From the NCBI RefSeq assembly GCF_003597395.2, contig NC_133782.1, positions 2,159,202 through 2,223,201 of the forward strand: a stretch of DNA of 64,000 nt, given 5' to 3'. Each line of letters starts with the position of its first letter. The stretch's first letter is position 1. Shown in pieces: positions 35,330 to 47,106 of the stretch. Position numbers and translations under genes: made by a program. The notes under the pieces are model-generated. The model was not told where the DNA came from, searched no databases, and was given only the letters and a program-made list of their open reading frames with translations. This DNA is from Chelonoidis abingdonii (Eukaryota; Chordata; Testudines; Testudinidae).

Positions 35330-35660
35330 ATAAAGAATTAAAGGATAGGAATATAATTAATGCCAGTCAACATAATTTTTATGGAAAATAGATCTTGTCA
35401 AACAAACCTGATTTCATTCTTTAAGAAGATTACAGGTGCAGTGTATAAAGGTAGCTGCATGGGTGTAATAGACTTTTGTAAGGGGGTTCGGCTAAAAATT
35501 AGCACTATTCAGTATCAATAAAGCACACCTAAAATGGATTAAGAATTGGCAAACTGACAGATCTCCTTAAAGAATGAAATCAGGTTTGTTTGACAAGCTC
35601 TATTTTCCATTAAAATTATGTTGACTGGCATTAATTGTATTCCTATCCTTTAATTCATCA
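35330..35660. repeat. Inverted duplication inside CR1
   Basis: About 95 bases at 35565-35660 are the reverse complement of 35330-35430, for example ATGAAATCAGGTTTGTTTGA against TCAAACAAACCTGATTTCAT and ATTATGTTGACTGGCATTAA against TTAATGCCAGTCAACATAAT. The right arm replaces sequence expected at this point in the LINE. The spacer is about 135 bases. Confidence 0.9.
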
Positions 35661-36065
35661 TTGTTCGTCAAATGGGGGTGTATCTACTGGAGTTCTACAG
35701 GGATCAGTACTAGGCCTGATGCTATTCAACATTTTCATCAAATCATATGGAAATATAGAACCACTGTTGATAAAATTTGCGGATGACAAAGGTTGGTGGA
35801 GGAGTAAATAATCATGAAGACAAGGCAGGCAGAACAATCTGGGTCCCTTGGTAAGTTGGGCCCATTCAAACAAATTGTGTTTTAACAGCCAAAGTAAAGT
35901 TATGCATCTAGGAACAAGGAATGCAGGTCATACCTACAGAATGAGATACTGTATCCAGGAAAACAGGGACTCTGAAAAAGGTTTAGGGGTTGGAATGGAC
36001 AAGCAAGTCAATATGACCTCCCAGTGTGATGCTGTGACAAAAAGGCAAATATGATCCCTAGATAT

Positions 36066-36464
36066 TGTCATGGAGTGTGGGGGAGTCCGGTCCGGCACCC
36101 CTCTTCCTGGGACTCCACAGAGACTCTCAGCCAGCCAGTAAAACAGAAGGTTTATTGGACAACAGGAAGGCAGGTTACAGCAGAGCTTGCAGGCACAGTC
36201 GGGACCCCTCAGTCGAGTCCTTCTGGGCTTTCAGGGTGCTTGGATCCCAGCTTAGGATTCCCTGAATTCCGCCCACACAGCCCCAAAACAAAACTGAAAC
36301 TAACCCCCTCCTGCCGGCCCCTTCCTTTGTCTAGCTTCCCAGGCAAAAGTGTTGACCTCCCACCCCCCTTGCCTAGCTCAGGTTACAGGTTCAGGTATAG
36401 TCCATCCCCTAAAGTCCTCCCCTGCTTTCCCATCCTCCATGCAGACAGCCCCTACTCCATCACA
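36066..36464 (-). mobile_element. Solo LTR nested in CR1
   Basis: Ends are TGTCATGGAG and CTCCATCACA (TG...CA), flanked by the 5-bp duplication GATAT (36061-36065 and 36465-36469). A TTTATT at 36151-36156 gives AATAAA on the minus strand, placing the polyadenylation signal about 85 bases from the minus-strand 3' end. No retroviral coding sequence adjoins, so it is a solo LTR of an endogenous retrovirus-like element. Confidence 0.85.
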
Positions 36465-36707
36465 GATATGTAAACAGGGGAGTAGGCGTAAGGAGATGAT
36501 TTTACTTCTGTAAACGGCACTGGTGAGACAGATACTGGAATACTGCGTCCAGTTCTGGAGTCCACGTTCTAAAACAGCTGTTGAGAAACTGGAGAGGGTG
36601 CAGAAAAGAGCCACAAAAATTATTCGAGAGCTGGAAAAAATGCCTTACAGAGTTCAATCTGACTTAAAGAGCTCAATCTGTTTAGTTTATAATAAAGATG
36701 ATTCAGG

Positions 36708-36917
36708 CCTGAGCTACATCTAAATATGTCCCACAGAGATGTAAAGAATGCAGACCCTTGAGAGATGTAGTTAAGCTGGCCTAAACCCAGTGTAGACACT
36801 GCTAGATGGATGGAAGAAATCTTCCATCAGCCTAGCTACTGTGTGTTAAGAGGTCTACACTGCAGCACTAGAGTGCTGTAACTGCAGCTGTGGTGTCTGT
36901 CACATAGACATGCTCTG
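36708..36917. mobile_element. Small MITE-like insert in CR1
   Basis: Interrupts the CR1 ORF remnant. GGCCTGAGCTACATCT at the left and ATAGACATGCTC at the right are loosely inverted, and internal CTAAACCCAGTGTAGACACT is typical of the turtle Harbinger-like families. Borders and duplication unclear. Confidence 0.45.
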
Positions 36918-37260
36918 AGAGGTGACATGATTACAGGTTATAAGTACCTTTGGGGAGAGAAATACCAGGGATTAAAGAGCTCCTTAATTTAGCAGAGGCT
37001 ATAACAAGAACCGATGGCTGGAAGATGAAGCCAGACAAATTCAAATTAGAAACCAGGCACCTTTTTTAACAGTGAAGGAGATTGTTCATTGGAACAAAAT
37101 ACCAAGAGAAGTGGTGGATTCTCCATCTCTTGATGTCTTGAAATCAAGAATAGATGCCTTTCTGGCAGATGCTTTATGCAAACATAAGTTATTGGGCTCA
37201 GTGCAGGGGTAACGGTGAAATTTAATGGCCTGTGATATATCAGAAGTCAGATGGATGATA

Positions 37261-38364
37261 ACTGTGTGAATGGCTTGCTTTGAATGAATGTATTTTTCTT
37301 TATTATTATAATTAACCGTAACACTGAGGATAGTAAAAACTGGAATGAATCTTAAAAGCTTTTAGATTGGATAGGTCATTACAAACATTTTTTCCCAGAG
37401 TAGATTTCCCAGGCTTTGTAAGATAGCAGTGTGTGCTCAGTGCACTGTCCAAGTACTAACAAAATAATTTGATGCCAAAACTTGGGCTGGGTGAGACAAA
37501 CCATGCTGCAGAGATGTGAAACGAGGCCCTAACCCTTTGGTGTTATTGACAATCACATGGAACTTTATGTAAGACTAATGGTATTAACCCTGGTGCCTTG
37601 GGCAAATTACAGTCTACCTCCCTAAACTCCTCTTGTGTTTTTAGTTGAACATAATATTCTTTATTTCTTGTCCCAAACTGTCGTGTTGTGTTGCAGTGTG
37701 CTGCTAAACACCTTTGTGTTCCCTGAGAGGCCGCTGTGGTGCCAAGAGAGGCCGATCCCTAGCTATCTGGTACCCCTCTTCACTGTAATGTTGTGCAGCT
37801 TGCTTCATTGTTTTTAGTAAAGTGCTTGGAGATATTCAGAAGTGCAATGTATTGTCAATGCTAGTGAACACACTCCTAGTCTCTGGTGCATATTAACCAC
37901 TGGCACACCGCTAATTTGGCCCACTTGCTTTAGTCTGGAACTGAGCATATTGAATAAGTGGGGTCAGTATTCCTCCAACATTCATATACTTCTGCCTTTA
38001 TTAAGTTACGTTTCTTCCTGACCATTGTGAACCACATGTGAATCAAAGGACTGGATGTGTTCAGTCTGCTGTTGTCAGGATATGGACTCTTCCCAACAGA
38101 ATGACAAGCAGCATGTAACTTCTCCCCCCAATAAAATCCTAAACAAGCCCAGATCTCAACCTGTTTAGTGAGTCTATAAAAAAGCCTTCCACAAGGATCA
38201 ACAAATCTATAAAGATGTGGTGCTGCAAAATTACAACACAGCTTGCTTTTTATTACATGGTATGTTTTCCATACAATGGGCTTAATGTGTCTAACGCAGT
38301 GTGTCCAATACAAGCAAAATGTGTCATAGCCAATAAATCTATGTAGGCTCTGTATCCAGCTCAG
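37261..38364. other. Intronic stretch, nothing recognised
   Basis: No exon or repeat identified with confidence. Confidence 0.4.
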
Positions 38365-38530
38365 CCCTAGACTTGCTATGGGATCTTGGTAAAGTCACAT
38401 AAATTCTGTATATTTCAGTTTCCCCATCTCTAAAATGCAGATAACAAAACCTCAGAGAGGGATTGTGAAGCCAAATTCACTAATGTCTGTAAAGCTCTTT
38501 GAGGGCCTTGCATGGAAGTGGTTTAAAAGT
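38365..38530 (+). mobile_element. MIR-like SINE
   Basis: GGGATCTTGGTAAAGTCACA, TTCAGTTTCCCCATCTCTAA and TCTGTAAAGCTCTTTGAGG in MIR order. Confidence 0.75.
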
Positions 38531-39569
38531 GCAAAGTCTTAAAGAGGAGGAGACTCTAAGGTTCTGCTTTTTAACCCTGATCTTTGAATTTCCACACTCA
38601 CTTTTGCATGTGCATCTATTAAACCCACTAACATAGGCTTGCACCAGGTTTGGTTACACACACCATGAAATTTAAGCACCAAATGATCTCATATACATGT
38701 ATAAAATGACACTTTTGTGTAATAAGCTGTGCTTACAAATGGGAATGTTCAAACCAGAATCGGGCTTGGGACTGGCTAAAATGTTGGCCTTAAATGATTC
38801 AGTTCCATACCTTCTAATAGCTACTGTGTTGAAATTACTTGATTCTGTTTTTTATGGCCAATAAATATGCGGCATCATTTAAGAGTCCTTCTATCCTTGT
38901 CAGTTCCTATCACAATGTAAACATACCACCAGGTGGTGTGCATGAATACTCAGAGTGAAATTGATAGGAGACAGAAGAACTTGGAATTTCCATATTTGCT
39001 CAGACCCTTGGTTCTCATAGTATAGCACTGAGACTTTGGGAGTGCCCAATACCTGATATTTCCAGAGAAGGCAGCCTCACCCCCAAAACAATCCTTTCCC
39101 TCCTCTTTCAGACGATGGTGATCAGTTTGCACCCTGGAGGATGAAGCTGCATTTCCTTTGTATCTCTTTATTTTAGCTCCTAGAAGTGATAATTTTATGA
39201 TTATTTATTAATAACGCTTATTTTTAAAGAAAGATGGAATTATAACTAAGGGTGAACAAGCTAAAGCACATGATGCAACCCACAGCCCACCAGAAAGTTT
39301 CATGGATCTTCTATTTCCTGACTTCCCTAAGCTATGGAACGCCATAGACGTTCAGCTACAAGGATGAAGTGAAAATAGATTATCCTGCTAGTAGTCTTTG
39401 ACTACGGCTGTCTCACAGCAACTTGCTTTCTAGTGACACTCTCTCACTCCCTTTTCCTTACTAGCTTCATACATAAAAGGTTTGCATTTTTTAAAGCTAA
39501 TTCTCTAGGAGGGTTCAGTAGTGATATAGAATCTAATGCAGTGAGGTCCATCTTTTTATTTAGCCTACT

Positions 39570-39690
39570 TAGCCAGAGGCACAAGGACATCAAGTGACTT
39601 GCACAAGATTGCTCAGTGAGTCAGTGACTGCTCTGGGATGAGAATCAAGATCCTCCTAGCTCTCAGTCTTTTGCACTAGTCACTAGATGC
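39570..39690 (-). mobile_element. MIR-like SINE fragment
   Basis: GTGACTTGCACAAGATTGCT, CAGTGAGTCAGTGACTGCTC and CACTAGTCACTAGATGCAGG are the reverse-oriented MIR segments. Confidence 0.6.
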
Positions 39691-40480
39691 AGGACCTATA
39701 TTAATCAACAAACACATCTGTTAAATGAAGCTGCTGGGTAAGGGCTCGGACTGAGGTTTGTACCTTCATTTGAGGGCGGCCCTGGTAGTTTTGCAGAACT
39801 TTGCCCTGGGAAGCTATGAAAGATGTAGTCAGTGTATATCTAAGAGTTGTATCTGTTCTTATCGATTTAATATGCATATATACACACCCAAGGGTGCTAG
39901 GTGCTTTACAGACAAAAAGCGCAACACAGCTCCTGTTGGGAAGATCTTTTGCTAAAGCTCCCATACTACAGGCTGTTCCGGGCAAGAAAACCCCAGTGGG
40001 GAGCCCCGGGGTTTCTGCAGGGGTGGCTTCTTGTACCCATGTGAAATAGCTTTCAGCTGCTAGGCCTGAATGAGCAAGTCACAAAGGAGTGGGAGAAGGA
40101 AGCAGTGTGAAATAATATTTTTAATTATTACAATTTTACTTATTTCCTTTTAAAAAAATCCTTTAAAAACTAACTCCTGGTCCTTACTACTACAGGAATT
40201 ATTGTTACTGAACCTGTATTGAACTGCCTGGCCCTTCCCCCTGGATCCAGAAATAGCTACCTAAAGATACATTAGATAAAATTTGATAAATGCCTAATTG
40301 ATTTAGGAGCCTAAATCTCATGGGGACTTGAACTCCTAAATCACATAGGTGTTTTGAAAATTTTACCAATTTTCAGATAGTTTAGGCCCCAGATTAAGGT
40401 TTGGTATGAAAGAGGAGTTCTCATATGACCAGAGACAATCTCAAATATTTATTTGAGGGCCATGTGAAATGCATTTGAAC

Positions 40481-42514
40481 TAGGGCTGTCAAGCGATTAA
40501 AAAAATTAATCGCAGTTAATCGCATGATTAAAAAATTAATCACGATTAATTGCACTGTTAAACAATAGAATACCATTTACTGAAATTTTTTTGATATTTT
40601 CTACATTTTCAAATATATTGATTTAAATTACAACACAGAATTCAAAGTGTACAGTGCTCACATTATATTATTTTTTATTATAAATATTTGCACTGTAAAA
40701 AACAAAAGAAATAGTATTTTTCAATTCACTTAATACAAGTACTGTAGTGCAATATGTTTATCATGAAAGTTGAACTTACAAATTTAGAATTATGTACAAA
40801 AAAAACCTGCACTCAAAAATAAAACAGTGTAAAACTTTAGCGCCTACAAGGCCACTCAGTCCTACTTCTTGTTTAGCCAATTGCTCAAACAAGTTTGATT
40901 ACATTTGCAGGAGATAATGCTGCCCACTTCATGTTTATAATGTCACCTGAAAATGAGAACAGGAGTTTGCATGGCACTGTTGTAGACAGCGTCACAAGAT
41001 ATTTATGTGCCAGATGCATTAAAGATTCATATGTCCCTTCATGCCTCCGCCACCATTCCAGGGGACATGCGTCCATTCAGATGATGAGTTCTGCTTGATA
41101 TCAATCCAAAGCAGTGCAGACTGACGCATGTTCATTTTCATCATCTGAGTCAGATGCCACCAACAGGAGGTTGGTTTTATTTTTTGGTGGTTCGGGTTCT
41201 GAAGTTTCCGCATCAGAGTGTTGCTGTTTTAACTCTTCTGAAAGCATGTTCCATATCTCCTCCCTCTCAGACGTTGGAAGGTACTTCAGATTCTAAACCT
41301 TGGGTCAAGTGCTGTAGCTATCTTTAGAAATCTCACATTGGTATCTTCTTTGCATTTTGCTTTGCTTTCAGTGAAAGTGTTCTTAAAATGAACAACATGT
41401 GGTGGGTCATCATCTGAGACTGCTATTACATTACATATTTCAGGTATCTAAAAGGGTGTCATCAGGAGGAGGGAGAAAACTTGTTCACCTTAGCCTCTAA
41501 TGATAGAACAAGAAGCAATGGGCTTAAACTGCAGCAAGGGAGATTTAGGTTGGACATTAGGAAAAAGTTCCTAACTGTCAGGGTAGTTAAACACTGGAAT
41601 AAATTGCCTAGGGAGGTTGTGGGATCTCCATCTCTGGAGATATTTAAGAATAGGTTAGATAAATGTCTATCAGGGGTGGTCTAGACAGTATTTGGTCCTG
41701 CCATGAAGGCAGAGGACTGGACTCGATGACCTCTCGAGGTCCCTTCCAGTCCTAGAGTCTATGAAAAGAGTCTATGAATATGGCAGAATGCGGGTAAAAT
41801 AGAGCAGGAGACATGCAATTCCCTCCCAAGGAGTTCAGTCACAAATTTAATTAACACTTTATTTTTTAAATGAGCATCAGCAGCATGGAATCATGTCCCC
41901 TGGAATGGTGGCCGAAGCATGAAGGGACATATGAATCTTTAATGCATCTGGTACATAAATATCTTGTGACGCTGTCTACAACAGTGCCATGCGAACTCCT
42001 GTTCTCATTTTCAGGTGACATCGTAAACATGAAGTGGGCAGCATTATCTCCTGCAAATGTTACCGAACTTGTTTGAGCGATTGGCTAAACAAGAAGTAGG
42101 ACTGAGTGGAGTTGTAGACACTAAAGTTTTACATTGTTTTATTTTTGAGTGCAGTTATGTAACAAAAAAAGTATACATTTGTAAATTACACTTTCACAAT
42201 AAAGAGATTGCACTACAGCACTTGTATGAGATGAATTGAAAAATACTATTTCTTTTGTTTATCATTTTTACAGTGCAAATATTTGTAATGAAAAAACATA
42301 ATATAAAGTGAACACTGTACACTTGGTATTCTATGTTAACTGAAATCAATATATTTGAAAATGTAGAAAAACATCCAAAAATATTTAATACCTTTTACTT
42401 GGTATTCTATTGTTTAACAGTGCGATTAAAAGTGCAATTAATCGCGATTATTTTTTTTATCACAGTTTTTTTGAGTTAGTCGTGTGAGTTAACTGCGATT
42501 AATCAACAGCCCTA
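40481..42514. mobile_element. Fold-back hAT element with duplicated transposase end
   Basis: Ends TAGGGCTGTC and ACAGCCCTA, with flanks ATTTGAAC (40473-40480) and ATTTGAGA (42515-42522) as a degraded 8-bp duplication. The left arm (40481 to about 41065) is a diverged reverse complement of the right arm (about 41890-42514). Both arms encode, pointing inward from the ends, the C-terminal dimerisation region of a hAT transposase: FSFSGDIVNMKWAALSPANV on the plus strand at about 41,990-42,060, and FSFSGDIINMKWAALSPANV on the minus strand at about 40,900-40,970. The rest of the transposase is absent. A CR1 3' end (41447-41775) is nested in the middle. Non-autonomous, capable of forming a very long hairpin. 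Confidence 0.85.
41447..41775 (+). mobile_element. CR1 LINE 3' end nested in fold-back hAT
   Basis: Best-preserved CR1 end in the window. 41481-41684 encodes an intact C-terminal tail with RSNGLKLQQGRFRLDIRKKF and VVKHWNKLPREVVGSPS. The 3' end is CGATGACCTCTCGAGGTCCC and two AGTCTATGAA copies. Relatively young compared with its host element. Confidence 0.93.
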
Positions 42515-42522
42515 ATTTGAGA

Positions 42523-44350
42523 TCATTGTACCTGCAGAATGCAACAATGGGGAACTGCACATGCATCTACCCTTAGTGTGCATGGTCACACCATTGGTAT
42601 GCACAACTGCAGGGTTTTGCACATGCAGAGGGTGGGTTTTCATTTTAGCAAATCCACCCATTTTACTCGCCCTTGGAAATGGGGGCCAAAATGTCAGTGT
42701 AAACAAGATAACCCTTCTTCTAGTCTGTTAGAAACCAAAACACAGCAGCTTGGTTATAGTGCGTGAGGCCCAGAAACTGAAACAGACTATAATCAGGAAA
42801 TGAAACTAGCTAGCATAGTTTGAAGCTGAGGGAAGAACAAAGAGTAAACAAAAAGGGCAAAAATGTCAAGGGGGACATTTGGGATGAAATCCTGGCCCCA
42901 CTGAAGTCAATGGCAAAACGCCCATTGATTTAAATGGGGTTAGGATTTTATCTTAGATTTTTAAAAGTCTTTTTAATTTTAATAATAATAAGAAATGCAG
43001 GCAAAGATTTAAACACAGAAGATATTATGACCATGCCCACTTAAACTGAAAATGTTCAATGTAAGTGGCATTGCTTTATGTAATCAGAACTGAAATAATC
43101 TTTTCTTGAGCTATTTCCATGCCATAGTCAGCTCAGGGGCTGGACTTGATGACTTCTCGAGGCCCCTTCCAGCCCTAAGTTTCTATGGTTCTATAAGGAG
43201 AGCCCATATAAGGAGTGTCCTCTTCCCCAGCAATGTATGCCATAATGCTCGGAGACAGACACTGAGTGGGGGCACAGCAGGGATAAAGGTGTAAGAAGCC
43301 TTTCTCGCTGCGCGCCATATCCAGGCAGTATCTATTTCTGTGCTACCCAAGGGCAAAGATGATCCCTCCTTGCACCCCGTGGAACAGGGCCCAAATTGGG
43401 AGTGGAGAGTAGTGATACTCCCCTAGGCTCCACCCACAAGCCAAGCCCTGCCTATATGGGACACTAAAATGAACTACCTCTCAGAGCAGGTTGGGCAGGT
43501 GTTTACAATATGATCATATATGCTCTGGTGGGCTCGGTCTCAGCAGGATTTGTATATGTTCATGGGCAGGGCCAGAAGATGGCAAAGGTACGATAAACAG
43601 CCCCCGGTTCCAGAGCCATGTAATGTCAGAGTCTCAGCTATCATTTAAAAAAAGCCAATTGTTTCTAGCCCATGTAACTGCGAAGAAAAGCTCGAAAATG
43701 TGACCTAGCTGATGCAGTGACAGGCTCCAGCAGAGGGAGAAGCAGCAGCCATTAGAACTGGGAAGTAAGCTGCCTGACACCACACTCTCCACCAGACCAG
43801 ACAAGGCCCCCATCACACCCAGGCTGATTGGGGGTTATGTCTGGATGCCCTATGGGGCTTTGCAGGATTGGTTCCCCTTGGTGGGGGTCACATAACCACT
43901 TGACCTCTGTTCTACCCCTCTGGCCTTTTGGCTCTACAAGTCAGATTGGAGGGGGAAAAGGTTGTGGTGTCTCCCAAGCAAAATCCATTTGCATCACCAA
44001 ACAGAGTTGTCAGTAAATTGTGCAGATATTCATAATAAGCTCGTCTCTCTTTTTTCTGACATGCTTTGCTCAGCAGTGAAATAGTTAATGTTGAAATATA
44101 AATCATCATACCTGGCCATTGGTGTTAACACTCCACTGAGAATAATGTAGCCATTCATACCTCTCAGTGCGTAATGGGCTGTTCATAGACTCAGCCAGAC
44201 ATCACCATATTTGGGTCAAGTTTTTAAGGATTTCTTCTCAACCCTAACAGCTGAAGACTTCAAAAAATAAAAAAGGAAAGCCGAGATTCTGGAGCACAAG
44301 GTGCCAGTCTCAGAATAAGTAACGGATCACTGGCCTGGGCCAGTTAGAAT
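42523..44350. other. Intronic stretch, one CR1 tail only
   Basis: Apart from the CR1 tail at 43126-43196, no feature was identified. Confidence 0.4.
43126..43196 (+). mobile_element. CR1 LINE 3' terminal fragment
   Basis: GGGGCTGGACTTGATGACTT, CTCGAGGCCCCTTCCAGCCC and TTTCTATGGTTCTATAAG, only the last roughly 70 bases of the element. Confidence 0.85.
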
Positions 44351-44356
44351 CCTGCC

Positions 44357-44373
44357 GGGGGGGGGGGGGGGGC
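44357..44373. repeat. Homopolymer G run
   Basis: About 17 consecutive G (after CC); length is likely unreliable in the assembly. Confidence 0.8.
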
Positions 44374-44411
44374 TTAATAGTCGAGCCGGAGCAGGTCCGG
44401 GAGGGGGAGGA

Positions 44412-44808
44412 CAAACATAAGAACAGCCATACTGGGTCAGACCAATGGTCCATTTAGCCCAGTATCCTGTCTTCTGATAGTGGCCAATGCCAGGTGCTTC
44501 AGAGGGTATGAACAGAACAAGCAATTATCAAGTACCATCCCATCGTCCAGTCCCAGCTTCTGGCAGTTGGAGGTTTAGGGAGACCCAGAACATGGGGCTG
44601 CATCCCTGACCATCTTGCCTAATAGTCATGGAACTTATTTAATTCATTTTTGAACCCAGTTATATTTTTGGGTTTCACAACATCCCCTGGCAATGAGTTC
44701 TAAAGGTTGATTGTGCGCTGTGTGAAGAAATACTTCCTTCTGTTTTAAATCTGCTGCCTGTTAATTTAATTGGGTGATGCCTGGTTCTTGTGTTATGTGA
44801 AGGAGTAA
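44412..44808 (-). mobile_element. CR1 LINE 3' part
   Basis: Same subfamily and orientation as 5398-6200. CATAAGAACAGCCATACTGG at the left is the 3' terminus; GTGTGAAGAAATACTTCCTT and TGCTGCCTGTTAATTTAATT follow in the same order. Truncated earlier than the other copy. Confidence 0.85.
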
Positions 44809-45172
44809 AGGGAGACTGTAGGTGGAGAGAAGGACACACTTCAGCATCCCCAGGCATGGTGGGGCAGCTGTGCTCTCCCGGAGACACAACCTCTCCCAGA
44901 GCTGTGGTGGGGCACTGTGGCTACATACACCCAGTGCAAGACCCATGAAGTACATTTGAGACCTGTAAGTGGCAGGCTGTTTCTGCATCAAGGTCCCTTC
45001 CCTGAGGAACTGCTACAATTGAGATTGTACATTTAAAAAGTGATGTGAATCATTCCATTCCTTGCAAACTAAGGGGTTGTTACATCCACATCCATCCCCA
45101 CCTCAATCCCCCCCACAAATATTGCTGCACTTGTGGGGGCAGCAATATCCCAGAAAGGACTCGGTAGGGGAA

Positions 45173-45239
45173 AGTGGCAGTATCGTAGCCAATGAGGTTA
45201 ATCCGAGGCGCGATTATTGCTAATTGAAAACTTTTCCCT
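45173..45239 (+). pseudogene. Truncated U4 snRNA pseudogene
   Basis: About 66 bases match the 5' part of vertebrate U4 spliceosomal RNA: GTGGCAGTATCGTAGCCAAT, then AGGTTAATCCGAGGCGCGAT, then TATTGCTAATTGAAAACTTT. This covers the U4/U6 stem II region, the 5' stem-loop bound by the 15.5K protein, and stem I. The first bases of U4 and everything after CTTTTCCC (the central domain, Sm site and 3' stem-loop) are missing, so it cannot form a working snRNP. It is probably a 5' fragment retrocopied by a LINE. Match is from memory of the U4 sequence, but the long unbroken agreement makes it secure. Confidence 0.88.
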
Positions 45240-46212
45240 GGTCCTTCCTCCCACTTATAGGCTGTGACTGCCTAGCCCAGGTTCCTCCAGTGAAATGGTA
45301 GCTTGCCCTGGTGCACCATTGCTGCTGGCTGATTTTGCCACTAGGATCACTTAGCTTGCAGAACATAGGCAGTGAATCTAACCCTAGATTTCTCACTTCA
45401 CCTAGGAGTTTTCAACCCCCGCCCCCGATGTAATATGTTACTTTTGTCAGTGTTTATCCGACTGGATCCATGGACCCCAGTAACTTGGGGAGCCCTTTCT
45501 GGTGGGTCCCAGGACAACCAGAAAAGATGGAGATTGCAGTGGGAAAGGTTGGGAGAGCAGAGCATGGTTGGTTCACAAGACTATACCATGTAATTTTCTA
45601 TAGAACGACGCTGCCCTGAGCACCCCCCTCTAGGATGGCTCTTGGAGTTTATCTCGTTGCTGCTTTGTATTTTTCCATGGTTACAGTCTCTGTGTAAGAT
45701 TCCTGTCTTTTCTCCTGAATAACAATACATTAACAGGTAGTAGATATTTCAGTGTTACTGTTTCTCACTGGCCCTTTCCCAGTGTGATTGTCCAGGTGTG
45801 GGCAGCTGTGCCTTTCCCCCGCTATTCCTGTATCTCTTTCGCACAGAGCCTCTCGCCGGTTATTGTATCGCTCTCCGCACAGTCTCACGCCCCCGCGGTG
45901 TGTGTATTGTGCTGCCTGTTTCATACAGGAGGTGTGTTTCCCCCCAGACGACAGGATTTCTCCGTGGACACCAGCCCTGGGCTCTCACAATGCTCTCTGC
46001 CCAGGCGGACTGGCTGTCGTGTTAGAAAATGGATGGGTTCTTTCTGCTCCTCCCCACACCCACTCTCCCTGCAGCGCCTGTCTCTCCGCGTCCCGCCCCC
46101 CGTGTCACTGCCTGCCCCCCACGCGCAGCGGGGCTCACCGCCCGGGTCCGTCTGTCTGTCCCTGCAGCGCGTCCCTCTTCACCCCGGGGCGCCCGCCCCC
46201 GCCCCCGCTCCC

Positions 46213-47106
46213 NNNNNNNNNNNNNNNNNNNNNNNNNNNNNNNNNNNNNNNNNNNNNNNNNNNNNNNNNNNNNNNNNNNNNNNNNNNNNNNNNNNNNNNN
46301 NNNNNNNNNNNNNNNNNNNNNNNNNNNNNNNNNNNNNNNNNNNNNNNNNNNNNNNNNNNNNNNNNNNNNNNNNNNNNNNNNNNNNNNNNNNNNNNNNNNN
46401 NNNNNNNNNNNNNNNNNNNNNNNNNNNNNNNNNNNNNNNNNNNNNNNNNNNNNNNNNNNNNNNNNNNNNNNNNNNNNNNNNNNNNNNNNNNNNNNNNNNN
46501 NNNNNNNNNNNNNNNNNNNNNNNNNNNNNNNNNNNNNNNNNNNNNNNNNNNNNNNNNNNNNNNNNNNNNNNNNNNNNNNNNNNNNNNNNNNNNNNNNNNN
46601 NNNNNNNNNNNNNNNNNNNNNNNNNNNNNNNNNNNNNNNNNNNNNNNNNNNNNNNNNNNNNNNNNNNNNNNNNNNNNNNNNNNNNNNNNNNNNNNNNNNN
46701 NNNNNNNNNNNNNNNNNNNNNNNNNNNNNNNNNNNNNNNNNNNNNNNNNNNNNNNNNNNNNNNNNNNNNNNNNNNNNNNNNNNNNNNNNNNNNNNNNNNN
46801 NNNNNNNNNNNNNNNNNNNNNNNNNNNNNNNNNNNNNNNNNNNNNNNNNNNNNNNNNNNNNNNNNNNNNNNNNNNNNNNNNNNNNNNNNNNNNNNNNNNN
46901 NNNNNNNNNNNNNNNNNNNNNNNNNNNNNNNNNNNNNNNNNNNNNNNNNNNNNNNNNNNNNNNNNNNNNNNNNNNNNNNNNNNNNNNNNNNNNNNNNNNN
47001 NNNNNNNNNNNNNNNNNNNNNNNNNNNNNNNNNNNNNNNNNNNNNNNNNNNNNNNNNNNNNNNNNNNNNNNNNNNNNNNNNNNNNNNNNNNNNNNNNNNN
47101 NNNNNN
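46213..47106. other. Assembly gap (894 N) inside the CpG island
   Basis: A run of N replaces the centre of the GC-rich island. Open frames that appear to run through it are artefacts of translating N as X. Extreme GC content is the likely reason for the missing sequence. Confidence 0.98.

Larger units (their letters stand above)
34400..37260 (+). mobile_element. Long CR1 LINE copy, nested and rearranged
   Basis: The longest LINE in the window. From about 34,540 it encodes decayed ORF2 pieces (WEFFKKSLLDGQKA), then reverse-transcriptase segments, then [19 protein letters not shown] and [17 protein letters not shown], and ends with CR1 3' sequence near 37,260. Stops and indels make it inactive. 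Inside lie an inverted duplication (35330-35430 and 35565-35660), a 399-bp LTR (36066-36464) and a small element (about 36708-36917). Confidence 0.82.

Noticed and set aside
41481..41684. Independent small gene
   Set aside because: The 67-codon frame is the intact C-terminal tail of a CR1 ORF2, with the CR1 3' end directly after it.
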